Assembly (NCBI GenBank): GCA_018001695.1
Contig: JAGNHN010000018.1
Location: 1-57,345, forward strand
Direction: 5' to 3'
DNA: 57,345 nucleotides
Source of the DNA: Lentimicrobiaceae bacterium
GTDB lineage: Bacteria; Bacteroidota; Bacteroidia; Bacteroidales; JAGNHN01
Both the position numbers and the translations under genes were made by a program. Below, piece by piece: positions 28,464-36,437 of this stretch. Every line of letters starts with the position of its first letter. The stretch's first letter is position 1. The notes under the pieces are model-generated. The model searched no databases. It saw nothing but the letters and a program-made list of their open reading frames with translations, and was not told the origin of the DNA.

Positions 28464-29165
28464 ATGGTGATGTTTAACAGGGATCAGTTTACCAGCTGTA
28501 CGATCAGCGGCCACCGTTGCAGGTGCTTTGAGAAGCTCACCGATGACGAGCGGCAGCTACTGGACGAACGCTCAGTTGTGGTGAAATACCCCAAAGGTGA
28601 GGTGATCTGCAAGCAGGGCGGATTGGCTGCCAATGTGATGTTCATGGAGAAGGGACTGGCCAAAGTCTATATCGACAATGGCGTGAATACCCTCGTTCTG
28701 AAAATCATTCCTGAAGGCAACCTGCTTGGACTATCTTCGGTACGGGAAGACAACAACACTTTCCAGTATTCTGCCATGGCCTACGTCGATTCTGAAGTCA
28801 AACAAATCGATATCCACCTCTTCCGCCAGCTTCTGAACCAAAACCCGGCTTTCAGTAAGGAGATCATCGACATATTGGGCGCCAACAGTGCCCAGATCTA
28901 CGGCCGCTTTTTCTGCCTGACCCATAAACAGTCCTACGGCCGGCTCGCGGATATCCTGCTTTGCCTGTCAGACCGCATCTTCAAAAGCCCTGAGTTTGAG
29001 CTGCCTCTTTCTCGCAAAGATCTTGCCGAGTTGTCGGGGATGAGCCCGGAGACAGTTACCCGTATGCTGCAGAAATTCAACGAAGAAGGCCTGATTGAAC
29101 TGAAAGGGAAGAACTTCAAAATACTTCAGTACGAGCGCCTGAAGAAAATCTCGGAAACGGGATAA
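28464..29165 (+). CDS. CRP/FNR-family transcriptional regulator
   Basis: The 233-residue protein (231 if the second ATG at 28470 is used) has an N-terminal cysteine cluster, SCTISGHRCRCFEKL, with Cys at 12, 19 and 21. The effector beta-roll follows (VVVKYPKGEVICKQGG, then VMFMEKGLAKVYI), then the dimer helix and a winged helix-turn-helix with LPLSRKDLAELSGMSPETVTRML. The recognition helix SPETVTRM keeps the E--xxR pattern used by FNR-type proteins to read TTGAT half sites. The Cys cluster suggests an iron-sulfur or redox sensor. It is divergent from the cytochrome-rhodanese operon with an FNR-like box between them. Confidence 0.92.
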   Translation: MVMFNRDQFTSCTISGHRCRCFEKLTDDERQLLDERSVVVKYPKGEVICKQGGLAANVMFMEKGLAKVYIDNGVNTLVLKIIPEGNLLGLSSVREDNNTFQYSAMAYVDSEVKQIDIHLFRQLLNQNPAFSKEIIDILGANSAQIYGRFFCLTHKQSYGRLADILLCLSDRIFKSPEFELPLSRKDLAELSGMSPETVTRMLQKFNEEGLIELKGKNFKILQYERLKKISETG

Positions 29166-29187
29166 GCCTACCGCAAATTTCATTGTT

Positions 29188-29215
29188 AAGGTGACCTGTG
29201 CGCCACCTTTTTTTT
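29188..29215 (+). terminator. Rho-independent terminator of the FNR-type regulator gene
   Basis: Arms AAGGTG and CACCTT with a 10-nt loop are followed by eight T, 23 bp after the stop. Confidence 0.75.
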
Positions 29216-29230
29216 GGATCAAAACCCAAT

Positions 29231-29866
29231 TCAATCTTTCTTTTCCGGCACTTTTTCGTTGAAGATATAGATCAGACGAAATGTGATAAAATTATTGTAC
29301 TGATCTCTGACCGTATTGATTTTTGGAAATTCCCTGGTTCTGATCTTAGCCAGAGAATACGTATAACGCAGATTGAAATGGAAGCGATCATGCAGCCGGA
29401 AGCGGAGATCCCCCATCCAGGCCACATCGTTACGGCGGTAGGGCCCATCAAGGGTGGTCGTAGCAACCCGCTGCCCATGCTCGGCTTCTTTAACCCTGAC
29501 CAGGCGCCCCCAGCTTAGCCCCATGCCCGCAGTGATAATGTCCTTATCGGTATAATGCAGCAGCACAGGGACATCCACATAGTTCAACTGTAGCCGGTAT
29601 GATCCACTCAGGCTGTCATTGAATCGCGGTCGCTGGTAACTGCCCCGCTGACTGAAGTTGTTCTCCAGACTCACTGTAAAATTGTTTCCCAGAGGAAAGA
29701 TGGCAGCCGCCCCTGCCGTCCATCCGAACTTATGAAAACCATATACCTCATCCCCATCCACCTGACTGAGATTAATCCCCCCCAACACAGCCCCCCGGAT
29801 AACCTGGGCCTGACTTACGCTGGATGAGAGCAATATTAGGAGGATTGTGATGTGTATGTGTTTCAT
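29231..29866 (-). CDS. PorT-family outer-membrane beta-barrel protein
   Basis: This 211-residue protein has a signal peptide (ITILLILLSSSVSQAQ) and alternating hydrophobic strands typical of the OMP_b-brl_2/PorT family: GAVLGGINLSQVDGD, GFHKFGWTAGAAAIFPLG, LNYVDVPVLLHY, FHFNLRYTYSLAKI and NNFITFRLIYIF near the end. Such small barrels reside in the outer membrane; specific roles vary and none can be assigned here. It follows the four-helix-bundle gene on the same strand, with the AATTAGG-type repeat in between. Confidence 0.88.
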   Translation of the reverse strand: MKHIHITILLILLSSSVSQAQVIRGAVLGGINLSQVDGDEVYGFHKFGWTAGAAAIFPLGNNFTVSLENNFSQRGSYQRPRFNDSLSGSYRLQLNYVDVPVLLHYTDKDIITAGMGLSWGRLVRVKEAEHGQRVATTTLDGPYRRNDVAWMGDLRFRLHDRFHFNLRYTYSLAKIRTREFPKINTVRDQYNNFITFRLIYIFNEKVPEKKD

Positions 29867-29871
29867 TGTAA

Positions 29872-29910
29872 GATAATTAGGAATTAGGAATTAGGGATTA
29901 GGAATTATGG
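29872..29910. repeat. AATTAGG-type repeat, 3' side of the four-helix-bundle gene
   Basis: Plus-strand copies of ATTAGGA/ATTAGGG, about four units, lie just downstream of the four-helix-bundle stop. They are inverted relative to the copies at 30261-30293 and nearly identical to the array at 1401-1435. Confidence 0.75.
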
Positions 29911-30263
29911 AGTTTAGATTTTATGGTACGTTGTATGGCTCCCAGGATATTACTGATTTCTTGGGCCTCTTCCAAAAGGTTAGTATGCTCTTTGGTCTGG
30001 AGGTAGTTGGTTGCAAGAAGAAGTCTTATCCAATAAATCGTCTCCCTGCTTTCTTTATATGAAAGGCTAATTTTCGAATAGAAATCCCGTTCGGATTGAC
30101 ATCCTATGGCTTCTTCAATATTTGCTCCGATAGAAGTACCGGCACGCAATAATTGTTTAGAAAGTACAAACTCTTTCCGCTCTTCCATAAGGTATTTGGT
30201 CACTTCAATGATTTTGACGGCAAATGCAAAAGACTTTTCCCGAATAATATTATCCTTTTTCAT
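29898..30263 (-). CDS. Four-helix bundle protein (23S rRNA intervening-sequence family)
   Basis: From the ATG at 30263 the product has 121 residues. It has the S23/four-helix-bundle pattern: REKSFAFAVKIIEVTKYL, LSKQLLRAGTSIGANIEEA, ERDFYSKISLSYKESRETIYWI and a final helix through EEAQEISNILGAIQRTIKSKL. Members occur inside 23S rRNA intervening sequences or, as here, scattered in Bacteroidota chromosomes, with unknown biochemical role. The gene is bracketed by inverted AATTAGG-type repeats that overlap its 3' end and abut its start. The frame can be read to 30284 through the repeat itself, which I regard as non-coding leader. Confidence 0.92.
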   Translation of the reverse strand: MKKDNIIREKSFAFAVKIIEVTKYLMEERKEFVLSKQLLRAGTSIGANIEEAIGCQSERDFYSKISLSYKESRETIYWIRLLLATNYLQTKEHTNLLEEAQEISNILGAIQRTIKSKLHNS

Positions 30264-30293
30264 TCCTAATTCCTCATTCCTCATTCCTCATTT
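30261..30293. repeat. AATTAGG/ATGAGG-type repeat, 5' side of the four-helix-bundle gene
   Basis: On the gene strand it reads as GAGGAAT units ending in GAGGAATTAGGAATG, where the last ATG is the start codon. It is inverted relative to the array at 29872-29910 and fills the gap to tex. Confidence 0.75.
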
Positions 30294-32456
30294 CTAAGCT
30301 GTTCCCTCCCTCTCCTTTTTCATCGACAATTGTATTCGTTTTCTGCCGGTATCGACAACCAGGACCTTGACGAGCACCTGCTGGTTCAGACGTACAGCTT
30401 CGTTGGGGTCTTTGATATAGTGGTCTGACAGCTCGCTGATATGGACTAGTCCATCCTGGTGAACGCCGACATCCACAAACGCGCCGAAAGCGGTAATATT
30501 GGTGACGATACCGGGCAGGAGCATTCCGGGTTTTAGGTCTTCGATGCTGCGAACATTGCGGTCGAATTCGAAGCGGGAGAATTGTTTCCTGGGATCGCGG
30601 CCCGGCCGCGCCAGCTCCTGCAGGATATCCAGGATGGTCGGGAGGCCGGCCTGATCAGTGATGTATTTCTCGGGCTCAATGCGTTCACGCAGCTTTTCGT
30701 CGCGGAGCAGGTCAGCGATGTCACACCCCAGGTCAGTGGCCATCTTTTCGACAATGGGATAGCTCTCGGGATGTACGGCACTGGCATCCAGGGGATGGTC
30801 CCCTTCCCGGATGCGCAGAAAGCCCGCCGCCTGTTCGAAAGCCCTGGCCCCGAAGCGTGGCACTTCCTGCAATTGCCGCCGGTTCCTGAAGGGGCCGTTG
30901 GCATCACGGTAAGCGATGATATTGGAGGCCAGCGTGGGCCCTACGCCTGAGACATAGCTCAGGAGCTGACGTGAAGCCAGGTTGACTTCCACCCCAACAG
31001 CATTGACACAACTTCCGACTTCTTCTTCCAGGCTGCTGCGCAACATGGTCTGGTCCACATCATGCTGGTATTGTCCAACTCCGATGGACTTGGGATCGAT
31101 TTTTACCAGCTCTGCCAGGGGATCCATGAGGCGGCGCCCGATGCTGACGGCACCCCGGACCGTGACATCGTAATCGGGAAACTCTTCCCGGGCAATATCG
31201 GAGGCCGAATAGATGGAGGCTCCGCTTTCGTTGACCATGATCGCCGTCAGGTCTTTGTTGAAGGGGATGCGCCGGATAAAATCCTCTGTTTCACGGCTGG
31301 CTGTGCCGTTTCCGATGGCAATGGCCTCAATCTTATAAGCATCCACAAGCTGCAGGATCTTATGCATGGCTTGCCGGAACTCCCGTTTTGGCGGATGTGG
31401 ATAGATCGTCTCATTGTGCACCAGCCTGCCCTGCCTGTCGAGGCAAACGACCTTGCAACCCGTGCGGTAGCCCGGATCGATGGCCAATACGTTTTTTGCG
31501 CCCATCGGGGCCGCCATCAGCAATTGGCGTAGGTTGGAGGCGAAGACACGCACTGCTTTCAGATCTGCACGTTCGCGCGCCCATTGCCGCATCTCAGTCT
31601 CCAGACTGGGCTGCAACAGGCGCGCCCAGGCATCTGTCATGGCCATGCGAACCTGGGCGGCAGCTTCGGTTTTGTTGCGGATGAGGATCTTCTCCATGAG
31701 AGAAAGCACCTGGTCTTCGGGAGGACTGATATGAAGCCTGAGCAGCCCCTCGTTTTCGCCTCGCAGAACGGCCAGCACACGGTGCGAAGGTGCACGCTGC
31801 AATGGCTCGCTGTATTGAAAATAGTCGCGGAATTTCTGGGCTTCTTCTTCCTTTCCCCTGGCACAGCGGCTGGAGAAGATGCCGTGGCGAATGAAGAGGT
31901 TGCGCAGGCCCGCACGGATACGGGCATCTTCAGTGATCCATTCGGCGATGATGTCACGGGCACCTGCCAAAGCCGCTTCCTCATCAGGAACATCCTGATC
32001 CGGTTTGACGAAGTACCTGGCTCTGAGCCGGATATCGATGTCCTGCTGGCTCATCAGGATGCGGGCCAGAGGCTCCAGTCCACGTTCCCTGGCCACTGTG
32101 GCACGGGTGCGCCGCCTGGGTTTGAAGGGCAGGTAAAGATCTTCCAGCTCGCTCAGATCTTGCGCTTTACGAATGGACGCCTCCAGCTCAGGCGTCAGAT
32201 TACCTTGTCCGGCAATCGTCTCCAGGATGAAGACCCGGCGCTTTTCCAGCTCCCGCAGCTTACCGGCAAGATCCCTGATCTCACGGATCTGCACTTCGTC
32301 CAGACCTCCTGTCATCTCCTTACGGTAGCGGGCAATGAAAGGGATGGTGGCCCCTTCTCCCAGCAACTGCAGGGTGTTGGAGACCTGCCTGCCCGCGAGC
32401 TGTAATTGGGCTGAAATGAGGGGTACAGGGTCAAAGGCGATGTGCTGTTCTTCCAT
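30294..32456 (-). CDS. tex: Tex-family RNA-binding transcription accessory protein
   Basis: The 720-residue product from the ATG at 32456 has the full Tex layout. It has an N-terminal HTH-like region (TIPFIARYRKEMTGGLDEVQ), a helical domain with DLYLPFKPRRRTRA, a YqgF-like RNase H fold (VLAIDPGYRTGCKVV), helix-hairpin-helix repeats (YVSGVGPTLASNIIAYRDANG) and a C-terminal S1 domain (GIVTNITAFGAFVDVGVHQD). Tex binds nucleic acid and affects transcription and RNA turnover. The frame extends to 32537, but the added residues are not Tex-like. It is a housekeeping gene, not obviously linked to its neighbours. Confidence 0.96.
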   Translation of the reverse strand: MEEQHIAFDPVPLISAQLQLAGRQVSNTLQLLGEGATIPFIARYRKEMTGGLDEVQIREIRDLAGKLRELEKRRVFILETIAGQGNLTPELEASIRKAQDLSELEDLYLPFKPRRRTRATVARERGLEPLARILMSQQDIDIRLRARYFVKPDQDVPDEEAALAGARDIIAEWITEDARIRAGLRNLFIRHGIFSSRCARGKEEEAQKFRDYFQYSEPLQRAPSHRVLAVLRGENEGLLRLHISPPEDQVLSLMEKILIRNKTEAAAQVRMAMTDAWARLLQPSLETEMRQWARERADLKAVRVFASNLRQLLMAAPMGAKNVLAIDPGYRTGCKVVCLDRQGRLVHNETIYPHPPKREFRQAMHKILQLVDAYKIEAIAIGNGTASRETEDFIRRIPFNKDLTAIMVNESGASIYSASDIAREEFPDYDVTVRGAVSIGRRLMDPLAELVKIDPKSIGVGQYQHDVDQTMLRSSLEEEVGSCVNAVGVEVNLASRQLLSYVSGVGPTLASNIIAYRDANGPFRNRRQLQEVPRFGARAFEQAAGFLRIREGDHPLDASAVHPESYPIVEKMATDLGCDIADLLRDEKLRERIEPEKYITDQAGLPTILDILQELARPGRDPRKQFSRFEFDRNVRSIEDLKPGMLLPGIVTNITAFGAFVDVGVHQDGLVHISELSDHYIKDPNEAVRLNQQVLVKVLVVDTGRKRIQLSMKKEREGTA

Positions 32457-32570
32457 ACGTCTGTCCGGTTCTTCTCCTTGCTCATGCGAAGATACAGCAA
32501 AGGGGGCAGATTTCAAGCTGCACGCCAAGCCTGGCATTCACTGACCGGAATACATATGGGAACCTGCTGC

Positions 32571-33542
32571 TCAGTATTTGATGATCTTCATCTTCCTGCT
32601 TCCTGCTTCAATTGGAGCAGCAAGAAAATAAACGCCCGCCGGCAGGGAATGCAGGTCCAGCGTCATTTCCTGTACCCCGCTGTCCCAGATGCCGCTAAGG
32701 ACCTGGTTTCCGTTGGCGGCATACAGGGAAATGCCCATGGGGTGGGGAGGAGGGTTGTCCAGCTGCAGGCGAAGGACGCCATCCGTCGGATTGGGGTACG
32801 CCAGGATTCCATAAGGACTGGGGTCACCCTGCCTGGCAGTAATGGTGTCCTGTTGATTATAATGCATTATTTCACAAGGGATGAGGCTATAAGCGCCCCA
32901 TGTGTCGATGTTGACCCCGAAGGAGATACCTTGCAGCTCGTTGTAAAGGAACATCTTAACCCAATTATGGGGTGGGATCATATTATGCCAGAGTACGGTC
33001 ATCCTCCAGTCTCCGCTCACAAACAGGTGATGGGTCACCACCAGCAGGGGAGGATACGGGAAACAGGGTATCCAGTCAATCTGACGGAGTGAGTCCAGAA
33101 GCCCGGATTGTGATGGCAATGCCTGAAGTAGATACGTGAATGCGGCCGCCTGGTAGTATTTGGCGGAGTCGATCAGGTAAAAACCGTGACCGTTGTAATG
33201 GTTGTCTACCGTGATCCAATGAACGATACTGTCGCTCGGGGTCCGCGCTACCAGCCGCATCGTCTGTTGCGGCGCCAGGTTGGTGTCGGTGGAGATCACC
33301 ACCAGGTAAACAAACTGGCTCGCGCTAAGTGTTGCGGGTTGGAAGAGGGCATGCATGCCGGTTCCTGACTCGGCCTGCATGTGCACGGTGTCGCCAGGTG
33401 GCACATATATCCAGGCTTTGGTTTCAAAGCCTCCTCCGGGGATCAGTACGAAGTGTGTATTGAGCAGGCTGAACTGCAGCGACTGGCATATTGCCAGATA
33501 CGGGACCAGGATCAGTATCCCGGTCAGGATGGTCTTTTTCAT
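32571..33542 (-). CDS. Secreted protein with type A T9SS C-terminal sorting domain
   Basis: This 323-residue protein has a signal peptide (MKKTILTGILILVPYLAICQ). The middle part (residues 20-240) is not recognised. It has several Trp/His-rich segments and ends near IMHYNQQDTI. The last about 80 residues are a T9SS type A sorting domain: YPNPTDGVLRLQL, ISLYAANGNQVLSG, LDLHSLPAGVYFL and RKMKIIKY. It is therefore exported by T9SS and cleaved at the surface. The middle part may be a novel domain; no catalytic motif stands out. Confidence 0.85.
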   Translation of the reverse strand: MKKTILTGILILVPYLAICQSLQFSLLNTHFVLIPGGGFETKAWIYVPPGDTVHMQAESGTGMHALFQPATLSASQFVYLVVISTDTNLAPQQTMRLVARTPSDSIVHWITVDNHYNGHGFYLIDSAKYYQAAAFTYLLQALPSQSGLLDSLRQIDWIPCFPYPPLLVVTHHLFVSGDWRMTVLWHNMIPPHNWVKMFLYNELQGISFGVNIDTWGAYSLIPCEIMHYNQQDTITARQGDPSPYGILAYPNPTDGVLRLQLDNPPPHPMGISLYAANGNQVLSGIWDSGVQEMTLDLHSLPAGVYFLAAPIEAGSRKMKIIKY

Positions 33543-33710
33543 CGTGGGTCATGGTTGGTGGGTGAACCATGGAGTTTTGAAGTAGCTAAGCTAGTGATGA
33601 AGCTCGGGTGGTAGCAAGCTTTAATCAGATAAAGGATGGTTTGATCAAGGGAATGTAAAGAGGATGAATGCGTTAGGTTTTGATCTTTACAGGGAACGCC
33701 TGATAGCGGC

Positions 33711-34379
33711 TTATTTTGCGGCTATGATGACCTTATTCTCCCATATTCCCGGAATACTCAGGCATTCAGTGGAGGAAAACCTTTGTGCGGCAAGGTTCTG
33801 GATACGTTCAGCCTGCGCATGGCTTGGCTGGTCAAATACCAGTATGTTGAAAATGACCTTTCCGCCTTGCTGACAGCACTTTTGAAGATTATCCCAAAAA
33901 ACCGGCCCTGAAAATGCTTCCGGAACATGGCGGCCAATGAACAGATCGACCAGAACAAGGTCATATCCCTCCTGGCAGTGGTTCATGAACGCAGCCGCAT
34001 CGGACTGGATGATCTTGAGCTGCGGTCCTTCCTGCAATGCAAAATACTGCCTGGCCAGGTCAAGGACCACCGGATCCTTTTCAATGCCTGTGATCATGCA
34101 GGGGAGTATCCATTCCTGATGCAGGATATGCACCGCCGATCCGGCGCCCAGGCCCAGCACCAGGACCCGCGCCGGCGGGTGTTGCCTGACAGCAGCATGT
34201 TTCATGGCTTGTCGCAGCACCCGGTGCAGGCCACCGAAGGAATAGTTGGATTCGGGAGAATGAAGGACCTTGCGGCCGTCTGACCAGCTTACTTCGAGCC
34301 TGCCACTCAGCGCACTATGGGCTGTTGCGACCGGGATCTCCCTGAAATAGGACAGGTATTTCGCCAGAAATGGATGCAT
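33711..34379 (-). CDS. Spermidine synthase-like methyltransferase-fold protein
   Basis: This 222-residue protein has the nucleotide-binding motif VLVLGLGAGSAVHIL, the acidic motif GIEKDPVVLDLARQYF and YDLVLVDLFIGRHVPEAF, the pattern of SpeE-like aminopropyltransferases. The N-terminus (RLEVSWSDGRKVLHSPES) resembles the beta-strand start of that family. It is shorter than true spermidine synthase (about 280 residues), so it may be one of the SpeE-like proteins of unknown substrate. It lies 101 bp after the DUF4143 ATPase gene on the same strand. Confidence 0.82.
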   Translation of the reverse strand: MHPFLAKYLSYFREIPVATAHSALSGRLEVSWSDGRKVLHSPESNYSFGGLHRVLRQAMKHAAVRQHPPARVLVLGLGAGSAVHILHQEWILPCMITGIEKDPVVLDLARQYFALQEGPQLKIIQSDAAAFMNHCQEGYDLVLVDLFIGRHVPEAFSGPVFWDNLQKCCQQGGKVIFNILVFDQPSHAQAERIQNLAAQRFSSTECLSIPGIWENKVIIAAK

Positions 34380-34479
34380 CTGTGCTTGTCAGGCAGCAAA
34401 GATACGTCCATCTGTGCTGTGCGTAGCGCAAAGAAAATGAATAGGATGCAGACCTCCGCTGTTTGGGTCGCCTGTGCTT

Positions 34480-35700
34480 TTAAATTCCTTCAGGCAAGGC
34501 CCTGCAGAAATCGGGTATGTACTTGTGTTCAATGCCCTTGTAGGAATTGGAGGCAGTGATCTTGTCCATGGTAACAACGAACTTCCTGTAATTATCGGGA
34601 ATGGATGCCAGGTTGCCAAATTCGCGCGCCATCACTTTTTCACCTGAAAGTAAGTAGCAGACCTGCACATACATGGTCTCGCCATCTTTCTCTGCAATGA
34701 AATCAACCTCTTTATTATCCTTCTTGCCAACAAAGACCTCATAGCCTGCGATAAGCAGATGATTATATACCACGTTTTCAAGTATGCCCGCAATATCATC
34801 AGGCCGAAAGCCGCTGATAGTATGGCGCAGGCCGATATCTTCAAAGTAGTATTTCTCACCAACCTCAAAGATCTTTTTACCCGCAACCGCTTTTCGCTGC
34901 ACCTTGTTGACGAAAAACGCGCTACAGAGATGATTCAGATAATCCAGTACCAGGTTGGGACTTACGGCCACACGCTGTGATTTAAGAAAATCGCTGATGT
35001 TCTTTGCTGAAACCAGGGAACCGGTGGTGTCAGCCAGGTAGCGCACGAGACTATCCAGGAAAGAAACATTCCTGATGTTGTAGCGCGCAACAATGTCTTT
35101 CAACAACACGGTGGATATGATCCCCTTACGGTAGTCATTCACCGGTTCCTCACCGCCACGCACGTGCAACAGACCGGGTAACCCTCCTTGTTTTAAATAC
35201 CGGTTGAATCCGTCGTCGGAATAATCCAGCCCGAAAAACGTGGTAAATTCGCCATACGACAAGGGATGCACCCTGATCTCAACATACCTTCCGCTTAGCA
35301 GCGTTGCCAGTTCCCCTGATAAAAGATCTGCATTACTGCCTGAAATATAGATGTCAGCCAGTTGCTGCGATAATATGTTTCTCAGGCATTTCTGAAAACC
35401 CTCTATTTCCTGTATCTCATCAACGAAGAAATAATTATTGACCCCGGCAATGGATTTATTGTCGAAAAATGCCTGAAGATCATGGTAATCCTTGATATGA
35501 TCGAATTCATAAAGTTCTTTGTTGATGTAGATGATGTTTCCTTCCGGATCAGCGACTTTAATCCGCTTAGCCAGATCCAGCATCAGGTAGCTTTTGCCCG
35601 AACGTCGCAGTCCGGTGAGAACCTTGATGTAATTCTTTTGGATATGCGGTTCAATCCGCTTCAGGTATAAGTTACGTGGTTTAATTACAGGCTTAATCAT
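34480..35700 (-). CDS. AAA-family ATPase with DUF4143 domain (first copy)
   Basis: This 406-residue protein has Walker A GLRRSGKSYL, Walker B YFFVDEIQE and sensor ISGSNADLLSGELATLLSGR in the N-terminal AAA_14 domain. The C-terminal DUF4143 part carries a PD-(D/E)XK-like core (VGKKDNKEVDFIAEKDGETMYVQVCY). Family function is unsettled; such proteins are common as scattered accessory genes. The upstream region is AT-rich, with a TATCTTTG -7 match at 35731-35724 and two copies of an 18-bp motif. A second, distinct DUF4143 ATPase lies at 38427. Confidence 0.9.
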   Translation of the reverse strand: MIKPVIKPRNLYLKRIEPHIQKNYIKVLTGLRRSGKSYLMLDLAKRIKVADPEGNIIYINKELYEFDHIKDYHDLQAFFDNKSIAGVNNYFFVDEIQEIEGFQKCLRNILSQQLADIYISGSNADLLSGELATLLSGRYVEIRVHPLSYGEFTTFFGLDYSDDGFNRYLKQGGLPGLLHVRGGEEPVNDYRKGIISTVLLKDIVARYNIRNVSFLDSLVRYLADTTGSLVSAKNISDFLKSQRVAVSPNLVLDYLNHLCSAFFVNKVQRKAVAGKKIFEVGEKYYFEDIGLRHTISGFRPDDIAGILENVVYNHLLIAGYEVFVGKKDNKEVDFIAEKDGETMYVQVCYLLSGEKVMAREFGNLASIPDNYRKFVVTMDKITASNSYKGIEHKYIPDFCRALPEGI

Positions 35701-35758
35701 TTTAAGTATGATTAAAATGTAATCAAAGATAGATAAAATATTTAAGTATAGTTAAAAT
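35701..35758. promoter_or_regulatory. Promoter region of the first DUF4143 ATPase with paired 18-bp repeats
   Basis: TTTAAGTATRRTTAAAAT occurs at 35701-35718 and 35741-35758, exactly 40 bp apart. Between them lies the -7 match TATCTTTG on the minus strand (35731 to 35724). The first copy abuts the start codon. The 12-mer TAAGTATAGTTA inside the second copy recurs at 38345-38356 upstream of the other DUF4143 ATPase. Confidence 0.45.
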
Positions 35759-35792
35759 TATTAACATTTAATTCTTGAATCAAAGCATTGGA

Positions 35793-35862
35793 TTTCTCGC
35801 AGAGGACGCAAAGGGTGCTGCCGGGAGGCCTGCTTTGCACGCTCTGCATTCTCTGCGTGAAA
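35793..35862. repeat. Imperfect 26-bp inverted repeat (CGCAGAG type)
   Basis: The arm 35793-35818 and the reverse complement of 35837-35862 agree at 21 of 26 positions, with an 18-bp spacer. Sequences with TTTCTCGCAGAGG and CTCTGCGTGAAA ends are familiar intergenic elements in environmental bacteria. No gene lies inside this one. Confidence 0.6.
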
Positions 35863-35880
35863 CCAAAGGAAAGTCCTTGC

Positions 35881-36324
35881 CTATTCTTTCGTGATGGCAC
35901 TGCGGTCATCGCAGACCGTGGGACAGGACTCAAATTGGCCTGCCTTGGTGCTAAATATGATTGATGTCAGATCGTTGCCATTGGCATCTATCCCTACTAC
36001 TAAGCCCAGGGGCGCACCATTATTGTCCTTTGCAAAGTATACCCGGAAACCAGCAGCGCTACTGTTCTGTGCAAATATCCGCCCCATGGCCAGGTATTGC
36101 GACCGGTCGATACTGAATCCTTTTACGATAGCATTCGTTACAGGGGCTGCGGAGTAGTAATTACGGAAGTATTGGTTTGCAGTCTGTGCATCAATGGGAT
36201 CGTAGGATTCAAGAGATTGATTGCCAGATGAATAACCTGCATGGTACACAAGTGCAAAAGCGGGGATGAGCGCAATGAGGATGGCAATCCTCACCACAGC
36301 GCGACGATGATTCAGGGTTTTCAT
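35881..36324 (-). CDS. Hypothetical membrane-anchored or exported protein
   Basis: This 147-residue protein has an N-terminal basic stretch and one hydrophobic helix (VVRIAILIALIPAFALVYHAGY), then a small mixed domain (YDPIDAQTANQYFRNYYSAA, then FRVYFAKDNNGAPLGLVVGI). It ends with SCPTVCDD, a CxxxC pair that could bind metal or form a disulfide. I do not recognise the family. It is divergent from the TPR gene, with a perfect palindrome at 36381-36398 in the shared upstream region. Confidence 0.7.
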   Translation of the reverse strand: MKTLNHRRAVVRIAILIALIPAFALVYHAGYSSGNQSLESYDPIDAQTANQYFRNYYSAAPVTNAIVKGFSIDRSQYLAMGRIFAQNSSAAGFRVYFAKDNNGAPLGLVVGIDANGNDLTSIIFSTKAGQFESCPTVCDDRSAITKE

Positions 36325-36380
36325 AGGAAAGGGTTTAGGTTAGGGCTGCAATGTAGTACATTTTTGCATTATTTTTATCG

Positions 36381-36398
36381 AGTCTAAATAATTAGACT
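36381..36398. promoter_or_regulatory. Perfect palindrome in a divergent promoter region
   Basis: AGTCTAA and TTAGACT are perfect 7-bp arms around ATAA. It lies 57 bp from the start of the hypothetical gene and 40 bp from the TPR gene, a position suited to a shared operator. Confidence 0.4.
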
Positions 36399-36437
36399 AA
36401 AAAACTCGCTTTCAGGTGTTTTCTTAATCTCTGCCGT

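Noticed and set aside
29898..30284. S23 family gene as part of a 23S rRNA intervening sequence
   Set aside because: No rRNA sequence surrounds it; tex and a barrel gene are its neighbours.
29872..30293. AATTAGG repeats as a CRISPR or minisatellite-only feature
   Set aside because: Units of 7-8 nt have no spacers; their orientation around the S23 gene is better described as flanking repeats.
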